DNA from: Mesorhizobium ventifaucium
GTDB taxonomy: Bacteria; Pseudomonadota; Alphaproteobacteria; Rhizobiales; Rhizobiaceae
Length of the DNA: 64,000 nucleotides
NCBI RefSeq assembly: GCF_935822925.1
Contig: NZ_CAKXZS010000005.1
Location: forward strand, 88,348-152,347
Direction: 5' to 3'
Part shown: positions 34,860-43,709 of the stretch, one piece after another
Layout: each line of letters starts with the position of its first letter
Position numbering within the stretch: position 1 is the first letter of the stretch
Made by a program: the position numbers and the translations under genes
Notes under the pieces: model-generated
Database searches by the model: none
The model's input: the letters and a program-made list of their open reading frames with translations, nothing else
What the model was told of the DNA's origin: nothing

Positions 34860-35963
34860 TTACAGGCGGTTGCCGGTTGCAGCGTCGAACAGCGAAGCGC
34901 GCATCGGGTCAAAACCGATGCTCACGCTGTCGGCGTTGTTTGGCGTGCGCTCGGATGTCACCCGCACGGTGAAATTCTGATTTCCGAGCTTCAGCCAGAC
35001 CAGTGTGTCGGAACCCATGGGCTCGACGACCACGACATTTGCCGTGGCTGTGAACGGCCATCCGGAGCCGCTGTTGAACGCGACATGCTCGGGCCGGATA
35101 CCGAACACCGCCGCTCCCGGCACGGGCTCCTTTTCAAAAGCGTAGGTGGCAAGCGGGATCCGCACATCCTCGACGGCGAAGTGCCAGTTGCCATCATTTT
35201 TCTCCAGCCGGCCGTCGAGGAAATTCATCGCCGGCGAGCCGAGGAAGCCGGCGACGAAACGGTTGACCGGGCGATTGTAGATCTTCTGCGGTGCGTCGAG
35301 CTGCTGGATGACGCCGCCCTTCATCACCGCGATGCGGTCGGCCAGCGTCATCGCCTCGATCTGGTCGTGGGTGACATAGATCATCGTGTTCTGCAGCTTG
35401 CTGTGCAGCAGCTTGATTTCGACACGCAGCTCGGCGCGCAGCTTGGCGTCGAGATTGGAAAGCGGCTCGTCGAACAGGAAGACGTCGACGTCGCGCACCA
35501 GCGCCCGCCCGATCGCCACACGCTGGCGCTGTCCGCCCGACAGCGCCGAAGGCTTGCGCTGCAGCAATGGCTCGATCTGCAGGATTTCGGCGGCCCTTGC
35601 GATGCGCTTGGCGATCTCGTCCCTGGGGATACCGGCAACGCGCAGCCCGAAGGACAGATTCTTCTCCACCGTCATCTGCGGGTAGAGCGCATAGGACTGG
35701 AACACCATGCCGATGCCACGGTCCTTGGGCTCCTCCCAGGTGACGTTCTTGCCCTTGATGAAGATACGGCCGTCCGAAACGTCGAGCAGGCCGGCGATGC
35801 AGTTGAGCAAGGTCGACTTGCCGCAGCCGGACGGCCCGAGCAGCACGATGAACTCGCCCTCGGCGACATCGATGTTGAGCGTCTCCAGCACCGAAATTGC
35901 GCCGAAATTCAGCGACAGGTCCTGGATTGAGACGCTGGGATTTTCGAGACTTGTCATCATCAT
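34860..35963 (-). CDS. Sugar ABC transporter ATP-binding protein (MalK/UgpC type)
   Basis: The 367-residue ATPase carries Walker A GPSGCGKST, Q-loop MVFQSYALYPQMT, signature LSGGQRQR, Walker B DVFLFDEPLSNLD and switch His in YVTHDQIEAM. A C-terminal TOBE/MalK regulatory domain (about 235-367) follows. It energises uptake through the two permeases encoded upstream. I start it at ATG 35963, which overlaps the permease stop as ATGA; the second or third of three consecutive ATG codons is also possible. Confidence 0.93.
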   Translation of the reverse strand: MMMTSLENPSVSIQDLSLNFGAISVLETLNIDVAEGEFIVLLGPSGCGKSTLLNCIAGLLDVSDGRIFIKGKNVTWEEPKDRGIGMVFQSYALYPQMTVEKNLSFGLRVAGIPRDEIAKRIARAAEILQIEPLLQRKPSALSGGQRQRVAIGRALVRDVDVFLFDEPLSNLDAKLRAELRVEIKLLHSKLQNTMIYVTHDQIEAMTLADRIAVMKGGVIQQLDAPQKIYNRPVNRFVAGFLGSPAMNFLDGRLEKNDGNWHFAVEDVRIPLATYAFEKEPVPGAAVFGIRPEHVAFNSGSGWPFTATANVVVVEPMGSDTLVWLKLGNQNFTVRVTSERTPNNADSVSIGFDPMRASLFDAATGNRL

Positions 35964-36895
35964 CCTTTCACCGCGCCGGCGGCGATGCCACGCACGAAAA
36001 GCTTGCCGGAAACGAAGTAGACGACGAGCGGTACCAGGCCGGTCAGGATGGTGGCGGCCATGTTGACGTTGTATTCCTTCACGCCTTGCACCGAGTTGAC
36101 GATGTTGTTGAGCTGCACCGTCATCGGATAGGTATCGGGGCGGGTGTAGACGACGCCGAACAGGAAGTCGTTCCAGATGCCGGTCACCTGCAGGATGATG
36201 GCGACGACGAAGATCGGCAGCGACATCGGCAGCATGATGCGGAAATAGATGCCCCAGAAGCCGGCGCCGTCGACGCGCGCCGCCCGGAACAGTTCTTCCG
36301 GCATGGAAGTGAAATAGTTGCGGAACAACAGCGTCAGGATCGGCATGCCGAAAATGGAATGGACGATCACCAGGCCGCTTAGGCTGCCGTAGAGGCCGAT
36401 CTCGCGCAGGATGATGACGATCGGATAGATCATCACCTGATAGGGGATGAAGGCGCCGACGATCAGGATCACGAAGAAAGTGTCGGCGCCCTTGAAGCGC
36501 CAGTTGGCAAGCGCGTAGCCGTTCACCGAAGCGATGGCGATCGACAGGATAACCGACGGAACGGTGATGCGCACCGAATTCCAGAAGCCGCGCGAGAGCC
36601 CGTCGCAGTTGAGGCCGGTGCAGGCGCTGGACCAAGCCTTTACCCAAGGCTCGAAGGTGATCTCGAGCGGCGGCGAGAAGATGTTGCCGAGGCGTATCTC
36701 CGGCATGCCCTTGAGCGATGTCACCACCATCACGTAGAGCGGCAGCAGATAATACAGCGCCACCACGATGAGCGTGCCATAGAGGAAGATGTTGCGACGC
36801 GAGAACACATGCCGCGGCTTCGGCCCTCGCGGCCCGGATGCCTCAAGCCCGATAGAGCCCGTACCGGCTGGCAGGGAAACGGCAAGGTCAGCCAC
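35960..36895 (-). CDS. Carbohydrate ABC transporter permease (MalG type)
   Basis: The 311-residue inner-membrane protein has about six helices. The EAA-loop region, RAARVDGAGFWGIYFRIMLPMSLP, contacts the ATPase. A long periplasmic segment after the first helix (about 55-105) precedes the core, as in MalG-like CUT1 permeases. Its ATG lies inside the upstream permease gene (8-base overlap) and its stop overlaps the ATPase start. Confidence 0.92.
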   Translation of the reverse strand: MADLAVSLPAGTGSIGLEASGPRGPKPRHVFSRRNIFLYGTLIVVALYYLLPLYVMVVTSLKGMPEIRLGNIFSPPLEITFEPWVKAWSSACTGLNCDGLSRGFWNSVRITVPSVILSIAIASVNGYALANWRFKGADTFFVILIVGAFIPYQVMIYPIVIILREIGLYGSLSGLVIVHSIFGMPILTLLFRNYFTSMPEELFRAARVDGAGFWGIYFRIMLPMSLPIFVVAIILQVTGIWNDFLFGVVYTRPDTYPMTVQLNNIVNSVQGVKEYNVNMAATILTGLVPLVVYFVSGKLFVRGIAAGAVKG

Positions 36896-37787
36896 GCTTC
36901 TTGCCTCCGAATTCGAGATAGGCCCAGGGAACGATGACGACGACCACCGACAGCAGCATCATGGTCGAGGCGGCGAAGCCCTGGCCGAGGTTCTGGGCGA
37001 AGAACATGTAGTCATAGACATATTTGGCCGGCACTTCGGAGGCGATGCCCGGACCGCCGCTGGTCTGGGCGACGACCAGGTCATAGACCTTGACGATGCC
37101 GGCGGCGATGATGACCAGCGCGGTGATGAAGACCGGCCGCATCATCGGGATGATGATGAAGAGATAGGTCTTCAGGGTGGGTATCCCATCGACCCGGGCG
37201 GCCTTCCAGATATCCTCGTCGATGCCGCGCAGGCCCGCCAGCATCAGGCACATGATCAGCCCGGTGCCTTGCCAGAGCGCGGCGATCAAGATGCCGTAGA
37301 TGACGATGTCGGAATTGTAGAGCGGATCGAAGCTGAAGCTTTCCCAGCCGAGGCCGCGCACCACCCCCTGGATTCCGAACTCCGGGTTGAGCAGCCACTG
37401 CCAGACCAGGCCGGTGACGATGAAGGAGAGCGCGAATGGGTAGAGGAAGATGGTGCGGAACGTGTCCTCGAAGCGGATCTTCTGGTCGAGCAGCGCCGCC
37501 AGTATGAAGCCGATGACGAGAGAGAACACCAGCGACAGCACGCCGTAGACCAGCAGGTTCTCGATCGAGACCAGCCAGCGCGGCGTCGACCACAGCCGAT
37601 AATACTGGTCGAGCCCGACGAAGTTCAGCCGCGGCAGCAGTTTTGAATTGGTGAAGGAATAGAGCACCGTCCACGCGCTGCCGCCGACGAAGATCACCAG
37701 TGCGGTGAGGACCATCGGAATAGAGGCGACCTTGGCGTTAAGGTTGCGGAAGAGTTGGTTGGGGCGTTCGCTCTTGCTCATCTGCAC
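36888..37787 (-). CDS. Carbohydrate ABC transporter permease (MalF type)
   Basis: The 299-residue inner-membrane permease has six helices. The EAA motif lies in WKAARVDGIPTLKTYLFIIIPMMRP. The order binding protein, MalF-type, MalG-type, ATPase is standard for CUT1 sugar importers. It starts 95 bases after the binding-protein gene; a GC-rich inverted segment (CCCGGAGCTCCCGGCCCCGC) in that gap may reduce downstream expression. Confidence 0.92.
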   Translation of the reverse strand: MQMSKSERPNQLFRNLNAKVASIPMVLTALVIFVGGSAWTVLYSFTNSKLLPRLNFVGLDQYYRLWSTPRWLVSIENLLVYGVLSLVFSLVIGFILAALLDQKIRFEDTFRTIFLYPFALSFIVTGLVWQWLLNPEFGIQGVVRGLGWESFSFDPLYNSDIVIYGILIAALWQGTGLIMCLMLAGLRGIDEDIWKAARVDGIPTLKTYLFIIIPMMRPVFITALVIIAAGIVKVYDLVVAQTSGGPGIASEVPAKYVYDYMFFAQNLGQGFAASTMMLLSVVVVIVPWAYLEFGGKKRG

Positions 37788-37882
37788 AGCCGGGCTGGAT
37801 CGGGTAAGGCCGAAGGGTCAAGACTTGACCCGGAGCTCCCGGCCCCGCGGTCGCGGGCCGGGAGCGAGCGGTTCGTCGATCG

Positions 37883-39115
37883 TCAGTCCGCTGAGGCGAC
37901 GATGTCGGCGAAGCGCTTTTGCGCCTCTTCCACGGTCATGTCCGGCTTGGCGAAGAACTCGGAGAAAAGGTCCTCCTTCTGCTTTTGGGTGTCCTGCGAC
38001 AGCAGCTGGTCGGTCCAGGGCATGACGCTGCCCTTGGCCAGGATGTCGAGCCCTTTCTTCATGCAGTCGTTCGCCGCCTTGAGGTCGATATCGCCGCGCA
38101 CCGGCAGCGAGCCCTTCTTGAGGTTGAAGGCGACCTGCGTCTTGGGATCGAGCAGCGTTTCGGCCAGCGCTTCCTGCGCCTTGGACTTTTCAGCGTCCTG
38201 CAGCAGCGGGAAGTAGAAGGCATCGCCGCCAGTGGCGATGACCTCGTTCAGACCAAGGCCGGGAAGGCACGTATAGTCCTTGCCGGCGATCTGCCCGGCA
38301 ACCCTAAACTCGCCCTGCGCCCAATCGCCCATGATCTGGCCGCCGGCCTTGCCGGAGATGACGAGATTGGTGGCCTGGTTCCAGTCCTGCACATTGGTGT
38401 TTTTCGCCATCTTGCGGGCATCGTCCGCGGCCTTGAACACCTTGGCGACCTCGGGCCCGGCGGCGAATTCGGCATCCTTGTCGCGATAGACCTTCAAGAA
38501 AGCGTCCGTACCACCGACCGCCGTAAGCAGCACGTCAAAGGCGCCCGAGGATTGCCAGGGCTGCCCGCCGACCGCGAGCGGTATGATGCCTGCCTTCTCC
38601 AGCGCCGGGGCTGCCGCGACATATTCATTCCAATTCTTCGGCACCGGCACACCGGCCTTTTCGAAGGCCGCGTTCGACAGCCACAGCCACTGCCAGGAGT
38701 GGATGTTGACCGGCACGCAATAGATCTTGCCGTCGAGGGTACAGCCGTCGAGCAGGCTCTTCGGCTGCACGATTTCCGTCCACTTGTCCCTGGTGGCGAG
38801 CTCGGTCAAATCGCGCATCAGACCGGCCTGCACCAATTCTTCCGCTTGCCTTCCGTGGTTGAACTGGGTGGCGCCCATAGGGTCGCCGCCAGTGATGCGG
38901 CTGATCATGATCGGCCGCGCCGTGCCGCCGGAGCCGGCGATGGCGCCGTCGACCCAACGGTTGCCTGTCGCGTCGAACGCCTTGGCGAATTCGGCGACCG
39001 CCGCCGCCTCGCCGCCCGAAGTCCACCAATGGGTGACTTCCAGATCCGTCGCTGCCGCCGGGGCGGCGAGCGCGGCTGTCACCGCCAACGCAGCGGTCAT
39101 CAATTGGTATCGCAT
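37883..39115 (-). CDS. CUT1-type sugar ABC transporter substrate-binding protein
   Basis: The 410-residue periplasmic protein has a Sec signal peptide (MRYQLMTAALAVTAALAAPAAA). The mature start DLEVTHWWTSGGEAAAVAEF and the segment NIHSWQWLWLSNAAFEKAG resemble binding proteins of glucose/mannose-type importers (GtsA-like), so a hexose or hexoside is my best guess for the ligand. I use ATG 39115; the frame extends upstream to 39373 but crosses the operator. An operator-like palindrome lies only 16 bases before the start, suggesting direct repression. Confidence 0.9.
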   Translation of the reverse strand: MRYQLMTAALAVTAALAAPAAATDLEVTHWWTSGGEAAAVAEFAKAFDATGNRWVDGAIAGSGGTARPIMISRITGGDPMGATQFNHGRQAEELVQAGLMRDLTELATRDKWTEIVQPKSLLDGCTLDGKIYCVPVNIHSWQWLWLSNAAFEKAGVPVPKNWNEYVAAAPALEKAGIIPLAVGGQPWQSSGAFDVLLTAVGGTDAFLKVYRDKDAEFAAGPEVAKVFKAADDARKMAKNTNVQDWNQATNLVISGKAGGQIMGDWAQGEFRVAGQIAGKDYTCLPGLGLNEVIATGGDAFYFPLLQDAEKSKAQEALAETLLDPKTQVAFNLKKGSLPVRGDIDLKAANDCMKKGLDILAKGSVMPWTDQLLSQDTQKQKEDLFSEFFAKPDMTVEEAQKRFADIVASAD

Positions 39116-39130
39116 TTCGGCTCCTCCCAG

Positions 39131-39150
39131 AATCTGAAACGTTACAGATT
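39131..39150. promoter_or_regulatory. LacI-type operator O1
   Basis: AATCTGAAACGTTACAGATT is a near-perfect palindrome with the central ACGT typical of LacI-family sites. It lies 16 bases upstream of the binding-protein ATG. Its reverse complement shares 17 consecutive bases with O2 at 39420-39439. Confidence 0.75.
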
Positions 39151-39419
39151 TTCGATACGGCAATTGTTGGAAGCGCGCAACCCCTGAACTGGAGCAGTCA
39201 GGCATTTTTTCGAGCCGCGAACAAACTCGCCGCGCAATGTCCGCCCACTGCGCCGCAGCAAGACAGGTCGCATTGCAAAAATGAAGCTGCAATGGGTGAA
39301 ATTCGGCAAAACCTTGCGCCACGGGCAAGTCCTTGCCGCCGCACACCGAACTTTGTATCGAACGGAGCGCCACTCATCCAAGGCTTAGCTTTACTGGCCG
39401 CCGCGCGATGGCAAGTGAC

Positions 39420-39439
39420 AATCTGTAACGTTTCAGTAT
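39420..39439. promoter_or_regulatory. LacI-type operator O2
   Basis: AATCTGTAACGTTTCAGTAT shares AATCTGTAACGTTTCAG with the other strand of O1. It lies 66 bases upstream of the LacI-family gene. The centres of the two sites are 289 bp apart, which would allow repression by DNA looping and autoregulation. The intervening 39151-39419 shows no gene. Confidence 0.75.
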
Positions 39440-39504
39440 ATAGGGTGTTCATCACCGATTGCCTACCTGCACGGCAACTGCTATGCGCCTGACGGGCGGG
39501 ATGA

Positions 39505-40554
39505 ATGGACAGAGATCAGACGGAAAAGGACGACGAGGCGTCGGGACTGGGCCGGCCGACATTGAAGACGCTTGCCTTCATGACTGGCCTCGGCGTCACC
39601 ACAGTGTCGCGGGCGTTGAAGGACGCGCCCGAGATCGGCGCCGAGACCAGGCGGCGCGTCCAGCTCGTCGCCAAGCAGATCGGCTACCGCCCCAACCGCG
39701 CCGGTGTGCGGCTGCGGACCGGCAAGACCAACGTCATCAGCCTCGTGCTCAACACCGAGCGCGAGATCATGAGCTTTGTCTCGGACATCATCTACGGCGT
39801 CTCGGAAGTCATTGCCGACACACCCTACCACCTGATCGTCACGCCCTATTCACGCTCGCAGGATCCTTTGGATCCGATACGTTATCTGGTGGAGACCGGC
39901 TCCGCCGACGGCGTCATCATTTCGCGCACCCAGCCGAACGACCCCAGGGCCCGTTACATGCTCGAGCGTGGCATCCCCTTCGCCACGCATGGCCGCACCG
40001 ACATGGGGCTGATCCACCCCTATCATGATTTCGACAATTACGCGTTCGCCACAGAGGCTGTGCGCCACCTGGCCGGCATCGGCCGCCGCAGGCTGGCTTT
40101 GCTGGCGCCTCCAGTCGAGCTGACCTACCACAGCCATACGCTGAACGGCTTCACCGATGCGCTGAGCGAGGTCGGCGCCAGCGAGATCCCGTTCAACACC
40201 GTTTCGGTCGACCATTCGATCGAGCAGATCAGGATGAGGACCGCGCAGCTGATGCGCCGCGACGTCAGGCCTGACGGTTTCGTCAGCAGTGCCGCTGCCG
40301 CGACACTCGCCATCGTCGCCGGCATCGAGGACGCCGGCCTCAAGCTCGGCCGTGACGTCGACGTGGTGTCCAAGCAGTCGTCCGACCTGCTGCACCTGTT
40401 CCGCAGGGAACTGCTGGTCGTCAACGAGAACTTCCGGCTGGCCGGCGCCGAGCTCGCCCGCTCGGTGCTGGGCTGGATCGGCGGCGCAACACCTGGCTCC
40501 TTGCAGAGCCTGAGCAAGCCGACCGGGGTTCTGGCCTATCGCCGTCCCGACTAG
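39505..40554 (+). CDS. LacI family transcriptional regulator
   Basis: The 349-residue repressor has an N-terminal helix-turn-helix and hinge (TLKTLAFMTGLGVTTVSRALKDAPEIGAETRRRV, then IGYRPNRAGVRLRTGKTNVISLVL). The ligand-binding core has a periplasmic-binding-protein fold (SADGVIISRTQPND, IPFATHGRTDMG). It is divergent from the sugar transport operon, with matching operators on both sides of the gap, so it almost certainly controls that operon and itself. The inducer is probably the transported sugar or a metabolite of it. Confidence 0.92.
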   Translation: MDRDQTEKDDEASGLGRPTLKTLAFMTGLGVTTVSRALKDAPEIGAETRRRVQLVAKQIGYRPNRAGVRLRTGKTNVISLVLNTEREIMSFVSDIIYGVSEVIADTPYHLIVTPYSRSQDPLDPIRYLVETGSADGVIISRTQPNDPRARYMLERGIPFATHGRTDMGLIHPYHDFDNYAFATEAVRHLAGIGRRRLALLAPPVELTYHSHTLNGFTDALSEVGASEIPFNTVSVDHSIEQIRMRTAQLMRRDVRPDGFVSSAAAATLAIVAGIEDAGLKLGRDVDVVSKQSSDLLHLFRRELLVVNENFRLAGAELARSVLGWIGGATPGSLQSLSKPTGVLAYRRPD

Positions 40555-40971
40555 AGCGGATACGTTCAAATTGAACTGGCATCCCTCTCCATCTCTTTGT
40601 CGTAGCCGCATTTCTGCGGCGCCAAGTGATTCCACTTGGCTGCAAAATGCGTGCTGCTGACTGGCAGCCTTGGGCCGACAGCAGACCGACAGCTTTGGGT
40701 CCGGGATCTTAAATAGCGGACCCTCAGCTCGGTGCGAATATTGTCGTGACGTGATCCGATCCGGTCGTTCCGGGATGGGTAAGCTCGGCCGTCCAGAAGC
40801 AGCTCGAAGCCGCCACTGACAGTCGCCGAAATAAGGCGTATGAATGCTTATCGCTGGCTAGCGCGCCCTAGCTCACAAGCCTTCGGGCGCGCCGACAAGA
40901 TGTCACCCTCTGCCGGATTTCTTTGCTCGATTCCGGTCCAGGCTCATTTTCGCGGTTCGGAGAGCGTTCTG
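40555..40971. other. 417-bp gap without a recognised gene
   Basis: The segment after the LacI gene contains TAGAGCGGATACGTTCAAAT and a small palindrome GCCAAGTG/CACTTGGC near 40622-40641, both typical of rhizobial repeats. From about 40908 (CTCTGCCGGATTTCTTTGCT) the sequence resembles the leader before the second binding-protein gene (43639 onward), so the duplication includes the 5' leader. No intact gene is seen on either strand. Confidence 0.6.
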
Positions 40972-41978
40972 ATGCAGATCATCCAAAGCCGCCGCCGCTT
41001 TCTGGCCGGCCTCTCGGCAGCCGGTGCTGTCGGCCTCGTCGGCGCCGCGACCCCGGCCAGCGCCGAGCCGCCGCCCGAGACCAGCCGGATTCGTCTGAGC
41101 AGACCTTCGGCATCTGCCTCGCACCGCAATTTGTCGCGGAGGATCTGCTGTATGCCGAGGGTTTCACGCATGTGGATTATGTCGAGACCCAGCCTGGCAC
41201 TGTGATGGCGACAGACACGGCGAGCGGCAAGATCGATTTTGGCCTGAACTTCATCGCGCCCACGATTGTCGCCGTCGATCAGGGGCACAGGCTGACATTG
41301 ATGGGCGGCGTTCATCCGGGCTGTTTCGAGCTGTTCGTCCAGCCAGGCATCGACAGCATCCTCCAACTCAGGGGCAGGAAAGTCGGTGTCCAGGCACTCG
41401 GATCCAGTCCGCATCTATTCATCGTCAGCATAGCGGCCCATGTCGGGCTGGACCCGGTGCGCGACATCGTTTGGGTGAGCGATCCCGACGTGAAGCCGAA
41501 GGAATTATTCCTGCGTGGCGATGTCGATGCCTTTCTCGGCTTTCCGCCGGAGCCGCAGGAGCTGCGCGCCAAGGGGGCTGGCCGCGTCCTCCTCAACAGT
41601 GCGCTCGATCGGCCGTGGTCGCAGTATTTCTGCTGCCTGCTGGCCGGCAATCCCGGCTTCGTCGCCGCCAATCCCGTCGCGTCGAAGCGGGTGATGCGTG
41701 CCATTCTCAAGGCAGCCGATCTGTGCGTGGCCGACCCCGCCATGGTCGCGCGCCGTCTCGTCGAGGGAAAATTCACCGCTAATTATGACTATGCGCTCCA
41801 AGCCCTTGGCGAGGTCCCCTACAAGCGGTGGCGGGACTATGACGCGGAAGACACGGTGCGCTTCTATGCACTGCGCCTGCGCGAGGCCGGCGCTATCACC
41901 GCGAGTCCCCAGGAGATCATCGCCAAGGCCACGGATTGGCGCTTCCTCAATGAGCTCAAGCGCGAGTTGAAGACATGA
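40972..41978 (+). pseudogene. Tat-exported periplasmic binding protein, paralogue 1 (single-base frameshift)
   Basis: The start MQIIQSRRRFLAGLSAAGAV is a Tat signal in one frame up to ETSRIRL at 41097. The rest of the protein (QTFGICLAPQFVAEDLLYAE to WRFLNELKRELKT) continues in another frame. Restoring one base near 41098-41102 gives exactly the spacing seen in paralogue 3, so one base has been lost (or misread). Otherwise the NitT/TauT-like (NMT1-type) binding fold is complete, including HPGCFEL and YFCC. Its stop overlaps the ATG of a Sco fragment. Confidence 0.85.
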
Positions 41979-42085
41979 ATATGTGGCCGGCACGCGTCTT
42001 GTTATTGGCGCTGCTCGTTGCTTGGCCGGCGCATTCACATGACGCGGCGCACGACGAACGGTTGCTGATGATTGCGCCAGCGCCC
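41975..42085 (+). pseudogene. Sco1/SenC-like gene fragment (N-terminus only)
   Basis: Only the signal sequence and the first mature residues remain (MNMWPARVLLLALLVAWPAH to MIAPAPN), matching the start of the Sco gene at 45756. At about 42085 the sequence switches directly to a frame of the kinase gene (matching ~46405 onward). A deletion therefore removed most of Sco and the 5' end of the kinase. The ATG overlaps the upstream stop as ATGA, as in the ancestral operon. Confidence 0.8.
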
Positions 42086-43400
42086 AATCGCATTCTTGTC
42101 GATCGCCGGCCTTCTGATCGCGTTTGGGGCCGTCAGCCTGCAGGTGCTGAGCGGGGTCAATAATCAACAAATGAGCTGACCAGGCTGTAGCGCAAGATCG
42201 CAGCTTATCGCCAAGGTTCAGCACGACACGACAAACCAGCTCAACAGCATCTCCACCGCCCTGTTGCTTCAGGACGACCGGATGCTGGATGCGGCCCTCC
42301 GCCAGCTCAGCCGGTTTGGGTACGACCTTGACCGTATGGAGTTCGTCCCTACGGAAGATGCGGAACTACTCGGGCAAGTCCGACAGGACTACGACCGGTT
42401 AACAGACGAAGTGACGCATGTGGTAGACCTTGTCCGCGCGGTACATACGGACGAGGCGCGCAGACGCAAATGGCCCAGATCGTCCCATTGGCCGACCGAC
42501 TTGAGCGTAAGATCGAAACGCGTCTTCCCAGATGGCGGTTGGAGAGTTTGCGCAACAGGTCATCGTCGCAAATCGTGACGAGCTTGGAGTGCTTGCCAGC
42601 AATGTCAACCAGACGTCCGAGCAGCTGGGGCTACTCTATCAAGAGGTGGAGGCACGCACGGCCGAGCTTGCACGCTCGGTCGGCGAACTGGAAGCGCTCG
42701 GCGAGCTCAGCAAAGCGGTCAATTCGACGCTCGATCTCGACACGGTGCTGCGGACGATCGTAGCGAAGGCGGTGCAACTATCGGACACGGATGCGGGCAC
42801 TATTTACGTGTTCAGTGGCACGAGGCAACAATTGCGCCTGGGCGCGACTTTTGGGATGAGTGATGAGCTAATTGCCGCGATTTTCGACCAGGCCATCGGG
42901 CTGAACGACCTGGGGATCGGCGATGCCGCATGGCGCCGCGCACCTGTCCAAGTACCCGATCTCAGCGAAGGAACACCCTCTGCCGTTCAGAAGATCGTCC
43001 TCGGCGCCGGATATCGCGGCGTCTTGTAGTCCCACTGCTCAGGCCGAACAAGATCGTAGGCGCGCTTGTCGTCACGCGCCGTAAGCCAGGAGAATTCGAC
43101 GAACGAGTCGTCCACCTGATGGAAACCTTTGCGGCCCAATCGGTACTTGCTATTCAAAACGCGAAGCTGTTCCGCGAGGTTGAGGAAAAACGCCGAGAAC
43201 TGGAGGCAGCCAGTCGCCACAAGTCCCAGTTCCTCGCCAACATTAGTCACGAGCTCAGGACGCCGCACAATTCAGTACTCGGCTTCACCGAACTGTTGGT
43301 CGTTGGGATTTACGGCGAGCTCCCGGACAAGGCAAAGACGACGGTGGCGCGCGTGCAAGCAAACGGCCGACATCTCTTGGGACTCAACGTCGATGACTCG
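42085..43400 (+). pseudogene. Decayed copy of the HAMP/GAF histidine kinase gene
   Basis: Segments parallel the intact kinase at 46305-48959 but in several frames, with stops at about 42158 and 43027. One deletion near 42508 removes the second membrane helix. The first GAF domain is absent, the frame passing straight from LYQEVEARTAEL to SVGELEALGELSKAVN. The second GAF and HisKA (SHELRTPHNSVLGF) remain, but similarity ends after HLLGLN and no ATPase domain exists. It cannot be a functional kinase. 43401-43709 shows only leader sequence for the next gene. Confidence 0.85.
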
Positions 43401-43709
43401 GTCCGGCCGCGCGGTAAACTCGAGGTGGCATTCGCAACCGCGCAAACGGTCTCCTGGCCGCGAGGCGGTGGCAGGATGTTTGGCGGAGTAAGTTTTGCGC
43501 TCGCAACTAACGCGAATTGGGCGTATCGTGGCATATCGTCGGTTGCTAATGCATGGGCCGACGACTGAGAGCGCAAGACTCCCGCATCAGACTGGGCGCG
43601 CTCGAATCCACAGCTACTCGTCGCGCTCACGAGACCATCTGCCTCTGCCGAAACCTCTTTTGCTCGGTTCCGGCCGCAATCGATTTTTGCAATTCGGAGG
43701 AGCGTTCCG

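Noticed and set aside
41090..41110. Programmed ribosomal frameshift in binding-protein paralogue 1
   Set aside because: No slippery heptamer or downstream stimulatory structure is apparent, and neighbouring sequence also shows deletions, so simple decay or sequence error is more likely.
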